Assembly: GCF_001902145.1 (NCBI RefSeq)
Contig: NZ_MRST01000013.1
Coordinates: 1-64,000, forward strand
Length of the DNA: 64,000 nucleotides
Reading direction: 5' to 3'
DNA from: Pseudomonas fluorescens
Lineage (GTDB): Bacteria > Pseudomonadota > Gammaproteobacteria > Pseudomonadales > Pseudomonadaceae
Positions 7,517-17,589 of the stretch are shown here, piece by piece; positions within the stretch are counted from its first letter, which is position 1, and each line of letters opens with the position of its first letter. The translations under genes were made by a program, and so were the position numbers. The notes under the pieces are model-generated. The model was not told the origin of the DNA, ran no database searches, and was given only the letters and a program-made list of their open reading frames with translations.

Positions 7517-8542
7517 TCAGTTGAAACCACTGGTGGAAATAAAGTCGACATCGGTCTTGGGCTCGGCCCGCATCAGCAACTCGATGACCTGGTTCAGGGT
7601 GCGCCCTTCAAACAGGATCGCATGCAGGCCGGCGACCAGCGGCATGTACACGCCCACTTCCTGGGCCTTGGCCTTCAAGACCTTGAGGGTGTTGACCCCC
7701 TCGGCCACTTCGCCCAGACGCGTCACCGCCTCCTCCAGGCTCAGCCCTTGGCCCAAGGCGAACCCGACCTGGTAGTTGCGGCTTTTGGGCGACGAACAGG
7801 TGACGATCAAGTCACCCACGCCCGCCAGACCGAGGAAGGTCATCGGGTTGGCGCCCTGGTTCACCGCAAAACGTGTCATCTCGGCCAGTGCGCGGGTAAT
7901 CAGCATGCTCTTGGTGTTTTCGCCCATGCCCAGGGCCACGGCCATGCCAGCAATGATCGCGTAGACGTTTTTCAAGGCCCCGCCCAATTCGACGCCAAAG
8001 CGATCGCCGCTGGCGTAGACCCGGAAGGTATGGCCATGCAGCACCGCCTGGACGCGCTCGCACAAGGCCTCGTCTTCACTGGCGACCACGGTGGCGGTCA
8101 ACGCGTGTTCGGCGACTTCCCGCGCAAGGTTTGGCCCGGACAGCACGCCAATGCGCGCCTGAGGAGCGATTTCGGTGAGGATTTCACTCATCAACTTGAA
8201 GGTGTGGGCTTCGATGCCCTTGGTCAGGCTGACCAGCAACTTGCCGGCCAAACGGTCGGCGTGGGGCGCCAATACCGAGCGCAAGGCGCTGGAAGGCAGC
8301 GCGACAAAGCACAGGTCGCAGGTCGTGAGGGTTTCCAGCAGGTCGGTCACCGGCTCGACGGCGGGATGAATCTTGATACCTTTAAGGTAACGAGGGTTTT
8401 CGCGATGCACGCGAATGGCTTCGGCCTGTTCGGGATCGCGCATCCACTGGCGCACCGCGTGACCGTTCTCGGCCAGCAGGTTAGCCACGGCGGTACCAAA
8501 ACTTCCGCCTCCCAGGACCGCAATAGGGCGCTGTTCAGTCAT
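7517..8542 (-). CDS. gpsA: NAD(P)-dependent glycerol-3-phosphate dehydrogenase
   Basis: This 341-residue cytosolic enzyme reduces dihydroxyacetone phosphate to sn-glycerol 3-phosphate, the backbone precursor of phospholipids. The N-terminal dinucleotide-binding motif [10 protein letters not shown] (residues 11-20), the catalytic lysine region '[12 protein letters not shown]' and '[12 protein letters not shown]' are all present. The start [10 protein letters not shown] is the conserved one; the in-frame upstream extension of 26 codons is not supported. It is the first gene of gpsA-DUF4389-sixA and diverges from the TonB-receptor gene across about 190 bp. Its proximity to fabAB is shared with P. 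aeruginosa (PA1614). Confidence 0.96.
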   Translation of the reverse strand: MTEQRPIAVLGGGSFGTAVANLLAENGHAVRQWMRDPEQAEAIRVHRENPRYLKGIKIHPAVEPVTDLLETLTTCDLCFVALPSSALRSVLAPHADRLAGKLLVSLTKGIEAHTFKLMSEILTEIAPQARIGVLSGPNLAREVAEHALTATVVASEDEALCERVQAVLHGHTFRVYASGDRFGVELGGALKNVYAIIAGMAVALGMGENTKSMLITRALAEMTRFAVNQGANPMTFLGLAGVGDLIVTCSSPKSRNYQVGFALGQGLSLEEAVTRLGEVAEGVNTLKVLKAKAQEVGVYMPLVAGLHAILFEGRTLNQVIELLMRAEPKTDVDFISTSGFN

Positions 8543-8735
8543 ATGCAATCCGTTAATCCATACCAGTGGCGATGGCGGCATTATACGGGGCGCCCCGCTT
8601 GCGGCCAGCCCCCGTATCAATTCGCGTTAGTCAGAAAATGCCAGAGGCGTGCGAAGTAAATGCAAGTCCGACGACTGGCAAACAGCCGCACCTCGGTTAA
8701 CATGGGCGGCTATCCGCAATTAACAAGGCCGTGCC

Positions 8736-10856
8736 GTGTATCTGGGCCCTCCTCCCCGCTCATCATTATTGTTGCTGCTCTTGTGTGCTACCTGCGCGCA
8801 GGCCGACGATCTGTTCCTCGACAGCCAGCCGCTGCCCCAGGTCTTGACCGCCACGCGCCTCAAGCAATCGGCCGCCGCCGTGCCCGGCAGCATGACGGTG
8901 ATCGACAGTGAGCTGATCAAGGCCAGCGGTGCCCGGGACATCTCGGAACTGCTGCGGCTGGTCCCGGGGATGATGGTCGGCTACACCGGCGGCAACCAGG
9001 CGTCGGTGAATTACCATGGCACCAGCGCCAGTGACGCACGGCGCATGCAGGTGCTGATCGACGGTCGCTCGGTCTACCGCGCCGGCCTGGCCACGGTGGA
9101 TTGGAGCGATATCCCGGTGGCCATGGAGGATATCGAGCGCATCGAGGTCTTTCGCGGCCCCAACACCGTCAGCTACGGTGCCAATGCGCTGATGGCGGTG
9201 GTGAATATCCTCACCCGCTCGCCAGCCAACAGCCACGGCTCGCGGGTAAAGGTCATCCGTGGCGAGCGTGGCATCAATGACTTCTATGCCAGCCAGGGTG
9301 TGGGCTGGGAGACCGGCGATTTACGCTTGTCTCTGTCCGGGCAACAGGACGATGGATTTGACAGCGACGCAGTCGGCGCCGACCGCCGTGACGGGCGTCG
9401 TCTCAACCGTTTCAGCCTGGCGGTGAGCCAGACCTTGAACGCGCAACAAAGTCTCGATTGGCAACTGAACGTCAAGGAAGGCACCAACCAGCGCCCTTAT
9501 ACCTACACCCCGGTGTTTTCCGGGATTACCGAAGGCGGTAGCAATTCCGACGCCACCGCCAAGGACTACGCAGGCTCCCTGCGCTGGAACTTCGACTTCA
9601 ACCCCGACCACAGCCTGTATATCCAGGGCTCGGCACAGCAATGGGACCGCAAGCAAATCTGGAAAGCCTGTGACGCCAAGGCCTCGTTCAGCCCTGAACT
9701 GACCCAGTTATGGCAGCTCAACCCCAACTATGCCGAATTGCTGGCACGGCACATGGACACCTACAGCCAAGGCTCCGCCCCACCGGGCAACGCCGCCGAA
9801 CAGGCCTTGGCCAACCAGGTGCTGGACCAGTGGCGCAACGGTGCCAACCAAAGCGTGTGCGGCGATATCGACCAGAGCACCCGCGAAAGCCGCTACGACG
9901 TGGAGATCCAGGACACGCTCAGCCTCTCCGACAGCCTGCGCCTGGTCAGCGGCATGAATTACCGCTATGACCGCGCCGACTCCGAAACCTACTTCAATGG
10001 CACCCTGGACGACACCACCTGGCGCCTGTTTGGCCACCTGGAATGGCGCGCCAGCGAGCACTGGCTGCTGCAAGGTGGCGCCATGTACGAAGACACCCAC
10101 CTGAGCGGCAACTCGCTCACGCCGCGTGTGGCGGTCAATTACCTGATCAACCCCCGCCACGGCTTGCGCGCGGTTTACTCCGAGGCAATCCGCTCGCCGG
10201 ACATGTTCGAGAACAACGTCAATTGGAGCTACCGCGTCACCAATCTCAGCTCCCCGACCTACGGGCAAAACGCCGGTCAATATTTTGTCGTGACGCGCGG
10301 CCCCGGCAACCTCGACAAAGAGTTGATGCGCTCGCGCGAACTGGGCTACAACGGCTTCTTTGCCGAGCTGGGGCTGAATGTCGACGTGAAGCTGTTCTAT
10401 GACGAAATCACCGACATGATCAGCTCGCCGCTGCGCAACAACCAATACATCGCCAGCAACGCCAACAGCTCACGTTTTAGCGGTGCCGAGTCGCAGTTCG
10501 ACTGGCGCGTGAGTAACGCCGACCGCCTGCGCCTGACCTATGCTTATGTAGACGCCACCTCCAGCAACCCGCTGGACAAAGCGCAAACCGCGCGTAACAG
10601 CGGCTCGGCCGGTTGGCTGCGTGAGTGGGGCCAGGGTTGGTCCAGCGCCTTGTTCTACTATGGCGACGACGCACTCAACCAATATCGCTTCCAGCGGGTC
10701 GACCTGCGGGTGGCCAAGCGCATTGCCGTAGGCAAAGCCAATGTGGAGCTGGCGGGCATGTTGCAGCAACGCCTGGATGACCAGCCCACCACCTGGGCCG
10801 ACAACAACTACGACCATCGCCACGTTCTCTATTTCAGCGCCGAGCTGGACTTCTGA
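8736..10856 (+). CDS. TonB-dependent outer-membrane receptor
   Basis: The 706-residue protein has a signal peptide ending near 'CAQADD' (about residue 24), a plug domain (about 35-150, with 'VLIDGRSVYR' and 'IERIEVFRGPNTVSYGANA') and a long beta-barrel ending in the terminal Phe typical of outer-membrane proteins. The start is GTG 8736, seven bases after AAGG. Such receptors import siderophores, cobalamin, sugars or other scarce ligands; here the ligand is unknown. It is followed after one base by a binding-type protein gene and then by a hybrid kinase, with no permease or ATPase, suggesting a sensing rather than purely uptake role. Confidence 0.9.
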   Translation: MYLGPPPRSSLLLLLLCATCAQADDLFLDSQPLPQVLTATRLKQSAAAVPGSMTVIDSELIKASGARDISELLRLVPGMMVGYTGGNQASVNYHGTSASDARRMQVLIDGRSVYRAGLATVDWSDIPVAMEDIERIEVFRGPNTVSYGANALMAVVNILTRSPANSHGSRVKVIRGERGINDFYASQGVGWETGDLRLSLSGQQDDGFDSDAVGADRRDGRRLNRFSLAVSQTLNAQQSLDWQLNVKEGTNQRPYTYTPVFSGITEGGSNSDATAKDYAGSLRWNFDFNPDHSLYIQGSAQQWDRKQIWKACDAKASFSPELTQLWQLNPNYAELLARHMDTYSQGSAPPGNAAEQALANQVLDQWRNGANQSVCGDIDQSTRESRYDVEIQDTLSLSDSLRLVSGMNYRYDRADSETYFNGTLDDTTWRLFGHLEWRASEHWLLQGGAMYEDTHLSGNSLTPRVAVNYLINPRHGLRAVYSEAIRSPDMFENNVNWSYRVTNLSSPTYGQNAGQYFVVTRGPGNLDKELMRSRELGYNGFFAELGLNVDVKLFYDEITDMISSPLRNNQYIASNANSSRFSGAESQFDWRVSNADRLRLTYAYVDATSSNPLDKAQTARNSGSAGWLREWGQGWSSALFYYGDDALNQYRFQRVDLRVAKRIAVGKANVELAGMLQQRLDDQPTTWADNNYDHRHVLYFSAELDF

Positions 10857-10857
10857 C

Positions 10858-11787
10858 ATGGCCGACCAGTCACGGATGACCCTGTTCTTGGTTTCACGGT
10901 TTTGGCGCCGCGGCCTGCTGCTCGCGTGCCTGTTGCTGGCGGCGCCGGCATGGAGCGCAAACATCCTGCTGACGGCCGCCGAAGACAGCGCCGGCGTGCG
11001 CGCCTTTACCCAGGCCCTTGCCCAACAACGCCCCGAAGACCAGGTCAGCTTCACGCCACTCAAGCAGTTGCCAGCGCCCAGTCAACTGCCTGCCAGCACA
11101 CGCCTGATTCTCCTTGACCTGCCGGGTCTGGACTGGCGCCTGCAGGATGCTCAAGGGCCACCAACCCTTGTGCTGCGCATCAGCCGCCTGCAGGCCCGAC
11201 AACGCCTGGGCAACTTGCACCCGGCAAAAATCAGTCTGTTATGGAGCGACCCGCCGCTGGAACGTCAGTTGCGCCTGATCGCCAATATCCTGCCCCAGGC
11301 CCAGCGCGTCGGCGTACTGTACGGCGTCGATAGCGAATTCCTGCTGCGTGAACTGATCCAGTTCGCCAAACCCATGGGCCTGGAAATCATGCCCCAGCTC
11401 TGGGACAACACCAGCGACAGTCGCCCGATGCAAACCCTGTTCAAGAACAGCGACGTGCTACTGGGCCTCGACGATCCGCAGCTGTACAACCCCAAGACCG
11501 TAAAAAACCTGTTGCTGAGCAGCTACGCCCAACAACTGCCCTTGGTGGGGCCCAACGCTGGGTTTGTGCGGGCCGGCAGCCTGGCCAGCACCTACAGCGA
11601 TCAATCCGACTGGCTCGCGGTGCTGGACCAACTGCTGGACCAGCCGCCGGCCAGTTGGCCCAACACGCTCTACCCGCAGTACTTCAAAGTCGTGGGCAAC
11701 CCGCAAGTCGCGCGCTCACTGGGCATCGAACAGGTCGATGAAATCGCCGTTGCCGCCCGCCTGGCCGAAGGAGAAAAACGCCCATGA
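10858..11787 (+). CDS. Periplasmic ABC substrate-binding-like protein (PF04392 type)
   Basis: The 309-residue protein has an N-terminal basic segment and hydrophobic signal peptide cleaved near 'PAWSA' (about residue 36). The body resembles the ABC_sub_bind family, with 'AQRVGVLYG' and 'SDVLLGLDDPQLYNPKTVKNLL' matching the two-lobed periplasmic-binding fold. No ABC permease or ATPase is nearby. The start ATG 10858 lies one base after the receptor stop; ATG 10876 is an alternative. It overlaps the kinase start by ATGA (11784-11787). I infer it may present a ligand, or its absence, to the kinase's periplasmic domain. Confidence 0.8.
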   Translation: MADQSRMTLFLVSRFWRRGLLLACLLLAAPAWSANILLTAAEDSAGVRAFTQALAQQRPEDQVSFTPLKQLPAPSQLPASTRLILLDLPGLDWRLQDAQGPPTLVLRISRLQARQRLGNLHPAKISLLWSDPPLERQLRLIANILPQAQRVGVLYGVDSEFLLRELIQFAKPMGLEIMPQLWDNTSDSRPMQTLFKNSDVLLGLDDPQLYNPKTVKNLLLSSYAQQLPLVGPNAGFVRAGSLASTYSDQSDWLAVLDQLLDQPPASWPNTLYPQYFKVVGNPQVARSLGIEQVDEIAVAARLAEGEKRP

Positions 11788-13685
11788 CCTTGCGTCGTCG
11801 CTGGGATATCAACACCCGCACCCAGCTCATTACCCTGGGCCCCGCGCTGCTGTTGACCCTGCTGCTCATCTCCTTCTTCACCTTCGTGCGCATCCAGGAC
11901 TTGCGCCAGGAGCTGGACCACACCGGTCAATTGATCGCCAACCAGCTGGCGCCTGCCACTGAGTACGGCGTGATTTCCGGCAACAACGATGTGCTTGAAA
12001 CCCTGCTGCGTGCGACCTTGGCCACACCCCATGTGCGCTTCCTGGAGATCCAGGACAGCACCGAGAACATCCTGGTGTACGTGGAGCAGCCGTCCGAACG
12101 GCATGACCGCTCACTGTCGGTGAAGGTGTTCCAGGCACCCATCCGCCTGCAACACATCCAGCTCAACAATGACTTTTTCCAGGACAACCTCAGCGAACCC
12201 AAGGCACCCCGCGCGGACTACCTGGGACGGGTGATTGTGGGCATGTCGAACGACGCCTTCAGCCAGCGCCAGCAGGAGATCCTGTTCAAGGCAGGGGTCC
12301 TGGCACTGTTTGCCCTGCTGTTTACCTTCCTGCTGGCGCGACGCTTGTCGGCCAGCCTGTCCCAGCCGATCAGCGCCATGGGGCACGCGGTCAAGGCCAT
12401 CCAACAAGGCGATTACAAGACGCCACTGCCCATCGTCGATGACTCGGAACTGGGCGACCTCTCGCGGCATATCAACAACCTGGCCGAGGGCCTTCAACAG
12501 GCCAGTCGCGAACAGCAACAAGCCATGGCCCAGTTGATCCAGACCCGTGAAGAAGCCGAGCGGGCGAACAACGCCAAGTCGGATTTTCTGGCGATGATGA
12601 GCCACGAACTGCGCACGCCCATGAATGGCGTGCTGGGCATGCTGCAACTGCTGGAAACCACGCAGATGACCGAGGAGCAGACCGAGTACGCGGCGCTGGC
12701 TTGCGAGTCCACCGAGCATTTGCTCAAGGTGATCAATGACATCCTCGATTTCTCACGCATTGAACGCGCCGCCCTGGAACTGGAACATATTCCGTTCAAC
12801 CTGGCCGATCTGATCAACAGCTGCGCCCAGGCTTTCCAGCACAACGCCCAGCAGCGCGGGCTGAGCCTGGAACTGCCCATTCCCATGGGTATGGAGGCTC
12901 TGCGTGTGCGCGGCGACCCGACGCGGATCCGCCAGATTCTGGTGAACCTGATCGGCAATGCATTGAAATTTACCGAACATGGCAGCGTGACCGTCGAGCC
13001 CCACTGGCAAACCCTGGACCATGAGTTGGTGTGGTTCACCTGCACCGTACGCGACAGCGGTATCGGTATTTCCGCCGAACGCCTGGATTTGATGTTCGAT
13101 GCATTCCAGCAGGCAGACAGCTCCATTTCCAGGCGTTACGGTGGCACGGGCCTGGGCCTGCCGATTGCGCGCACCCTGGCCGAACGTATGGGTGGCACCT
13201 TGCGCGCCCAGAGCGAAGAAGGTCGAGGCTCAGTGTTCACCTTGGAGATTCCGCTGGCCATTGACCAGCAGCACGTGCCGGTCACCGCACCTGACGCGCT
13301 TGGCAAAGCCAGCGCCGGCGATGGGCGCCACGTGCTGTTGGTAGAGGACAACCCGGTCAACCGCACCGTGGTCGAAGCGATGCTGCGCAGCCTGGGCTTT
13401 GAAGTCAGCCTGGCCACGGACGGCGCCGAGGCGATCCGCAGCGCCGAAAGCCTGATTTTCACCGCCATTCTGATGGATTGTCGCCTGCCCTTGATCGACG
13501 GCTACGAAGCCACACGGCAGATTCGCCAACTGCCCGGCTGCGCCGATCTGCCGATCATCGCCCTGACGGCCAACGCCTTGCAGGGCGACCGCGAAGCTTG
13601 CCTTGCAGCCGGAATGAACGATTACCTGGCCAAGCCGTTCAAACGCACGGATTTGCAGCAAATCCTGCAGCGCTGGGTGCAATAG
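11784..13685 (+). CDS. Hybrid sensor histidine kinase/response regulator (PA1611 position)
   Basis: The 633-residue kinase has, in order, TM1 (about 16-36), a periplasmic domain of about 130 residues resembling CHASE8-type sensors, TM2 (about 168-186), HAMP (187-240), HisKA with His274 (MSHELRTPMNGVLG), HATPase with N392 and G boxes at 424-430 and 453-460, and a receiver domain with phospho-acceptor Asp565 and Lys617. There is no Hpt domain, so phosphate must pass to a separate Hpt protein. P. aeruginosa PA1611, also beside fabA, is a hybrid kinase reported to act with RetS and HptB in the Gac/Rsm switch. This is probably its positional counterpart, but orthology is not tested. Confidence 0.88.
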   Translation: MTLRRRWDINTRTQLITLGPALLLTLLLISFFTFVRIQDLRQELDHTGQLIANQLAPATEYGVISGNNDVLETLLRATLATPHVRFLEIQDSTENILVYVEQPSERHDRSLSVKVFQAPIRLQHIQLNNDFFQDNLSEPKAPRADYLGRVIVGMSNDAFSQRQQEILFKAGVLALFALLFTFLLARRLSASLSQPISAMGHAVKAIQQGDYKTPLPIVDDSELGDLSRHINNLAEGLQQASREQQQAMAQLIQTREEAERANNAKSDFLAMMSHELRTPMNGVLGMLQLLETTQMTEEQTEYAALACESTEHLLKVINDILDFSRIERAALELEHIPFNLADLINSCAQAFQHNAQQRGLSLELPIPMGMEALRVRGDPTRIRQILVNLIGNALKFTEHGSVTVEPHWQTLDHELVWFTCTVRDSGIGISAERLDLMFDAFQQADSSISRRYGGTGLGLPIARTLAERMGGTLRAQSEEGRGSVFTLEIPLAIDQQHVPVTAPDALGKASAGDGRHVLLVEDNPVNRTVVEAMLRSLGFEVSLATDGAEAIRSAESLIFTAILMDCRLPLIDGYEATRQIRQLPGCADLPIIALTANALQGDREACLAAGMNDYLAKPFKRTDLQQILQRWVQ

Positions 13686-13751
13686 CGCCGCGCCATCAGC
13701 CAACTGCGACTGGCGTGAAAGACGAAAGTGCGGCAGTCTTAGGCACCCGAA

Positions 13752-13772
13752 CGGGCCGATAAACAGGCCCGG
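13752..13772 (+). terminator. Weak hairpin after the kinase gene
   Basis: A CGGGCC stem (13752-13757) pairs with GGCCCG (13766-13771) about 65 bases after the kinase stop, followed by a T/A-rich stretch. It is a possible terminator separating the sensory trio from fabAB. Confidence 0.4.
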
Positions 13773-13783
13773 TTTAAAATTTC

Positions 13784-13801
13784 AGTGAACAAGTGTACAT
13801 T
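13784..13801. promoter_or_regulatory. Candidate DesT-like operator upstream of fabAB
   Basis: AGTGAACAAGTGTACATT is a near-palindrome (AGTGAAC, then GTACATT in inverted form) about 135 bases before fabA. In P. aeruginosa the TetR regulator DesT binds AGTGAAC-type palindromes at desCB and also influences fabAB. Assignment here rests on resemblance only. Confidence 0.4.
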
Positions 13802-13934
13802 CAGTGCCTTGCCGCTGTGACTTTCACTACAACGCAATAGTCTATGTGTAGGCTGCCGCTATGAGGCATGAACGCTTCATTCGGTTCGGGAAGATTTGCC
13901 CTACCCTGCCGCATGGGATTATTGAGGAGCTCGC

Positions 13935-14450
13935 ATGACCAAACAAAACGCCTTTACTCGGGAAGACCTGCTGCGCTGCAGTCGCGGTGAGCTGTTCGGC
14001 CCAGGTAACGCGCAACTGCCCGCCCCGAATATGCTGATGGTGGATCGCATCACCCATATCAGCGAAGAGGGTGGCAAGTACGGCAAAGGTGAATTGGTCG
14101 CCGAGCTGGATATCACCCCGGACCTGTGGTTCTTCGCTTGCCACTTCGAAGGCGACCCTGTGATGCCAGGTTGCCTGGGCCTTGACGCCATGTGGCAACT
14201 GGTCGGCTTCTACCTGGGCTGGCAAGGCCTGCCGGGCCGCGGTCGCGCCCTGGGTTCGGGCGAAGTGAAGTTCTTTGGCCAGGTACTGCCGAGCGCCAAG
14301 AAAGTCACCTACAACATTCAAATCAAGCGCGTCCTCAAGGGTAAACTGAACCTGGCCATCGCCGACGGTTCGGTGACTGTCGACGGTCGCGAGATCTATA
14401 CTGCCGAAGGCCTTCGGGTCGGCGTATTCACTTCCACTGACAACTTTTAA
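13935..14450 (+). CDS. fabA: 3-hydroxydecanoyl-ACP dehydratase/isomerase
   Basis: This 171-residue hotdog-fold enzyme dehydrates 3-hydroxydecanoyl-ACP and isomerises trans-2- to cis-3-decenoyl-ACP, the entry step of anaerobic unsaturated fatty acid synthesis. The catalytic His70 ([14 protein letters not shown]) and Asp84 (LGLDAMWQ) are at the canonical positions. A GAGGAG site precedes ATG 13935. It is followed 11 bp later by fabB, the partner that keeps the cis double bond in the pathway; the pair is a conserved Pseudomonas operon. Confidence 0.98.
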   Translation: MTKQNAFTREDLLRCSRGELFGPGNAQLPAPNMLMVDRITHISEEGGKYGKGELVAELDITPDLWFFACHFEGDPVMPGCLGLDAMWQLVGFYLGWQGLPGRGRALGSGEVKFFGQVLPSAKKVTYNIQIKRVLKGKLNLAIADGSVTVDGREIYTAEGLRVGVFTSTDNF

Positions 14451-14461
14451 GGGTTATCCGC

Positions 14462-15682
14462 ATGCGCCGCGTCGTTATCACTGGTCTGGGCATCGTTTCT
14501 TGCCTGGGCAATGACAAAGAGACCGTCACCGCTAACCTGCGTGCAAGTCGCCCTGGCATCCGCTTCAACCCGGAATATGCCGAAATGGGTCTGCGTAGCC
14601 AGGTTTCCGGCTCCATTGACCTGCCCCTCGAAGAACTGATCGATCGCAAGATCTATCGCTTCGTCGGCCACGCTGCCGCCTACGCCTACCTGGCCATGAA
14701 AGACGCGATCGCCGACTCCGGCCTGAGCGAAGACCAGGTTTCGAACGTACGCACCGGCCTGATCGCCGGCTCCGGCGGCGCATCGACCCTCAACCAGATG
14801 GAAGCGCTGGACATCCTGCGCGAAAAAGGCGTAAAGCGCGTCGGCCCGTACCGTGTCACGCGGACCATGGGCAGCACCGTTTCCGCCTGCCTGGCTACGC
14901 CGTTCCAGATCAAGGGTGTGAACTACTCGATCTCCTCCGCGTGCGCCACCAGCGCCCACTGCATCGGGACTGCCGTTGAGCAGATCCAACTGGGCAAGCA
15001 GGACATCGTATTCGCCGGCGGCGGTGAAGAAGAGCATTGGAGCCAGTCGTTCCTGTTCGACGCCATGGGTGCATTGTCCACCCAGTACAACGAAACCCCG
15101 GAGAAAGCCTCCCGCGCCTACGACGCCAAGCGTGACGGTTTCGTCATCGCCGGCGGTGGCGGCATGGTGGTGGTCGAGGAGCTGGAACACGCCCTGGCCC
15201 GTGGCGCCAAGATCTACGCGGAAATCGTTGGCTACGGCGCCACGTCCGACGGCTACGACATGGTTGCGCCAAGCGGTGAAGGCGCCATCCGCTGCATGCA
15301 GATGGCAATGTCCACCGTCGACACCCCAATCGACTACCTGAACACCCACGGCACCTCGACCCCGGTCGGCGACGCCAAGGAAATGGAAGGCGTGCGTGCG
15401 GTATTTGGCGACAAGGCTCCGAAGATCAGCTCCACCAAGAGCCTGTCGGGTCACTCCCTGGGCGCCGCTGGCGTTCACGAAGCGATCTACTGCCTGCTGA
15501 TGATGGAAGGCAACTTCATGGCCGGCTCGGCCAACATCGACGAGATTGATCCGGTTGTGGCCGACATGCCAATCCTGACCAAGACCGTTGAAAACGCCAA
15601 GATCGACACCGTGATGAGCAACAGCTTTGGTTTTGGTGGCACCAATGCCACCTTGGTACTGAAGCGCTGGCAGGGCAAGTAA
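14462..15682 (+). CDS. fabB: 3-oxoacyl-ACP synthase I
   Basis: The 406-residue condensing enzyme (KAS I) elongates acyl-ACP with malonyl-ACP and is needed for cis-unsaturated chains. The catalytic triad is visible: Cys161 in '[11 protein letters not shown]', His296 in 'NTHGTSTP' and His331 in '[12 protein letters not shown]'. It is 11 bp downstream of fabA and ends in a strong terminator at 15703-15733, so fabAB forms a closed transcription unit with its own upstream control region. Confidence 0.98.
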   Translation: MRRVVITGLGIVSCLGNDKETVTANLRASRPGIRFNPEYAEMGLRSQVSGSIDLPLEELIDRKIYRFVGHAAAYAYLAMKDAIADSGLSEDQVSNVRTGLIAGSGGASTLNQMEALDILREKGVKRVGPYRVTRTMGSTVSACLATPFQIKGVNYSISSACATSAHCIGTAVEQIQLGKQDIVFAGGGEEEHWSQSFLFDAMGALSTQYNETPEKASRAYDAKRDGFVIAGGGGMVVVEELEHALARGAKIYAEIVGYGATSDGYDMVAPSGEGAIRCMQMAMSTVDTPIDYLNTHGTSTPVGDAKEMEGVRAVFGDKAPKISSTKSLSGHSLGAAGVHEAIYCLLMMEGNFMAGSANIDEIDPVVADMPILTKTVENAKIDTVMSNSFGFGGTNATLVLKRWQGK

Positions 15683-15702
15683 GCCCGCAGGTTGATCACA
15701 CG

Positions 15703-15733
15703 AAAAAGCCCCGACTGGTTCGGGGCTTTTTTT
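15703..15733 (+). terminator. Rho-independent terminator of fabAB
   Basis: An AAGCCCCGA/TCGGGGCTT stem with a short CTGGT-region loop is followed by a run of seven T, 20 bases after the fabB stop. Confidence 0.9.
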
Positions 15734-15761
15734 GCGCTTTGATTTGAAACCGCGTCGCCTT

Positions 15762-15846
15762 CATCGCAGGCAAGCCAGCTCCCACATTCGACCGCGTTCA
15801 TCCTGAAGGAATACGGTCCAGTGTGGGAGCTGGCTTGCCTGCGATT
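15762..15846. repeat. Inverted REP pair
   Basis: Two REP palindromes of the GGGAGCTGGCTTGCCTGCGA type face each other at 15762-15787 and 15821-15845 around a 33-base spacer. They lie between fabB and the convergent chemoreceptor gene. Confidence 0.9.
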
Positions 15847-15867
15847 GGGCCAACCCGGTTCCCCGCC

Positions 15868-17493
15868 CTACACCGAAAACCGCGCCACCATTGAATTCAG
15901 ATCCACCGCCAACCGCGACAACTCCTGGCTCGCTGCACTGGTCTGGTTAGCCCCGGTCGCTGTCTGGTGCGCGAGGTCGCGGATATTCATCAGGTTACGA
16001 TCCACCTCCCGAGCCACCGCCGCCTGCTGCTCCGACGCGCTGGCAATCACCAGGTTGCGTTCGTTGATCAAGGTAAACGCCGAGGCAATCTCTTCCAGTG
16101 CCATGCCCGCCGATTTAGCGATCTCCAACGTCGAGCGCGCCCGCGTGTTGCTCTGCTGCATCGAGTTGACAGCCTGGTCGGTGCCCTGCTGAATCGCGCT
16201 GATCATCTGCTCGATTTCCTGGGTCGACTGTTGTGTGCGATGGGCCAACGCCCGCACCTCATCGGCTACCACCGCAAACCCGCGCCCGGCATCCCCCGCT
16301 CGCGCCGCTTCAATCGCCGCATTCAGTGCCAGCAGGTTGGTTTGCTCGGCAATCGAGCGAATCACATCCAGCACTTTGCTGATGCCATAGACCTTTTGCG
16401 CCAGCGCTTCGACCTGGGTCGCATTGGCGGTCACATCCGTCGCCAGGGCTTCAATCGACACCACCGTCTGCTGCACCTGCTCACGCCCCTGCTGGGCAAT
16501 CCGGTCGGACTCGCGAGACGCTTGGGAAGTCGCCACGGCATTGCTCGCCACCTCCTCCACCGCCACCGTCATCTGATTGACCGCCGTGGCCGCCTGTTCG
16601 ATTTCCTGGTTCTGCTGGTGCAAATCGCGGGTCGCATCCTCGGTGACGCTACTGAGCTCTTCGGAAGCGGACGCCAATTGGTTCGACGATTCTGATATGC
16701 GCCGGATAGTGTCGCGCAGGCTTTCCTGCATGCGCTTGAGCGCCTGCTGCAAGCGTGCCGGCTCGTCGCTGCCACTGAGCCTGATCTCGCCCGTCAAGTC
16801 GCCACTGGCAACACCCTGGGCCACTTCCAACGACTGCGCCAGCGGCAGCACGATGCTGCGCGTCAGCCACACCGCCAGGCCGATCGTGATCAACGCGGTG
16901 ACGGCAATCATGACCATCACCCAGACCCGCGACTGGCTGAACACGTGCTGCGCCAACCGGGCAGCCTCGTTGGCGCTGGACTTGTTCAACTTGACCAACT
17001 CACCCAGCGTCACGGTCATTTGGTCGGCCATCTGGTTCATTTCGCCATTGACCACCGAAATGGCGTCCTCCAGCCGATTGGCCTTGGATAAGCCCAGCAC
17101 CTGTTCCTGGCGTTGCAGGTATTGCTGCTCCTCGACCTTGAAGCGATCGAACAGCACGCGCTCCTCAGGCAAGACGATCAATGCCTCGTACACGCCTTCA
17201 GCGTTGTGCAATGCGGTTTTGATCTCGGCGATTTTCTGCTCGTTCTGCGCCACCGCCTGGGGGTCGCGGTTGACCAGCAAGCGCAACGTCAGCGCCCGAA
17301 TGCGCAACACATCCTGGTTCATCTCCCCCACCGCCATCACGCTGGGCAGCCAGTTGGTCTCCACCTGGTCCGACTGCTGGCGCATATTGGCCATCTGCAA
17401 CAGGGCAAAGCCGCCCAAGACGAACACCATCAACGCCAGCACACCAAAGCCCAGGCCGGCGCGAGGGGCGATATTCAAACTGCGGATATTCAT
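15868..17493 (-). CDS. Methyl-accepting chemotaxis protein
   Basis: The 541-residue chemoreceptor has TM1 at about residues 11-33, a helical periplasmic four-helix-bundle ligand domain (about 35-188), TM2 at about 190-210, a HAMP domain, and a cytoplasmic signalling domain with the conserved hairpin tip '[34 protein letters not shown]'-type sequence around residues 385-420. The start [10 protein letters not shown] at 17493 follows a GGAAGGAACC site; 21 codons further upstream lack one. It signals to CheA/CheW. The ligand is unknown. P. aeruginosa PA1608, beside fabB, is a chemoreceptor in the same place. Confidence 0.92.
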   Translation of the reverse strand: MNIRSLNIAPRAGLGFGVLALMVFVLGGFALLQMANMRQQSDQVETNWLPSVMAVGEMNQDVLRIRALTLRLLVNRDPQAVAQNEQKIAEIKTALHNAEGVYEALIVLPEERVLFDRFKVEEQQYLQRQEQVLGLSKANRLEDAISVVNGEMNQMADQMTVTLGELVKLNKSSANEAARLAQHVFSQSRVWVMVMIAVTALITIGLAVWLTRSIVLPLAQSLEVAQGVASGDLTGEIRLSGSDEPARLQQALKRMQESLRDTIRRISESSNQLASASEELSSVTEDATRDLHQQNQEIEQAATAVNQMTVAVEEVASNAVATSQASRESDRIAQQGREQVQQTVVSIEALATDVTANATQVEALAQKVYGISKVLDVIRSIAEQTNLLALNAAIEAARAGDAGRGFAVVADEVRALAHRTQQSTQEIEQMISAIQQGTDQAVNSMQQSNTRARSTLEIAKSAGMALEEIASAFTLINERNLVIASASEQQAAVAREVDRNLMNIRDLAHQTATGANQTSAASQELSRLAVDLNSMVARFSV

Positions 17494-17589
17494 GCCAGGG
17501 TTCCTTCCAAAAGTACTGCATCCACCTGCAGCGGGTCTCTTGGACGTTATCGGCACCTCAGGTCATTGGCATAAGACCAAAACGCGATA

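Noticed and set aside
10858..11787. Interpretation as part of a complete ABC importer
   Set aside because: No permease or ATPase gene lies nearby, and the gene is coupled to a kinase gene instead.
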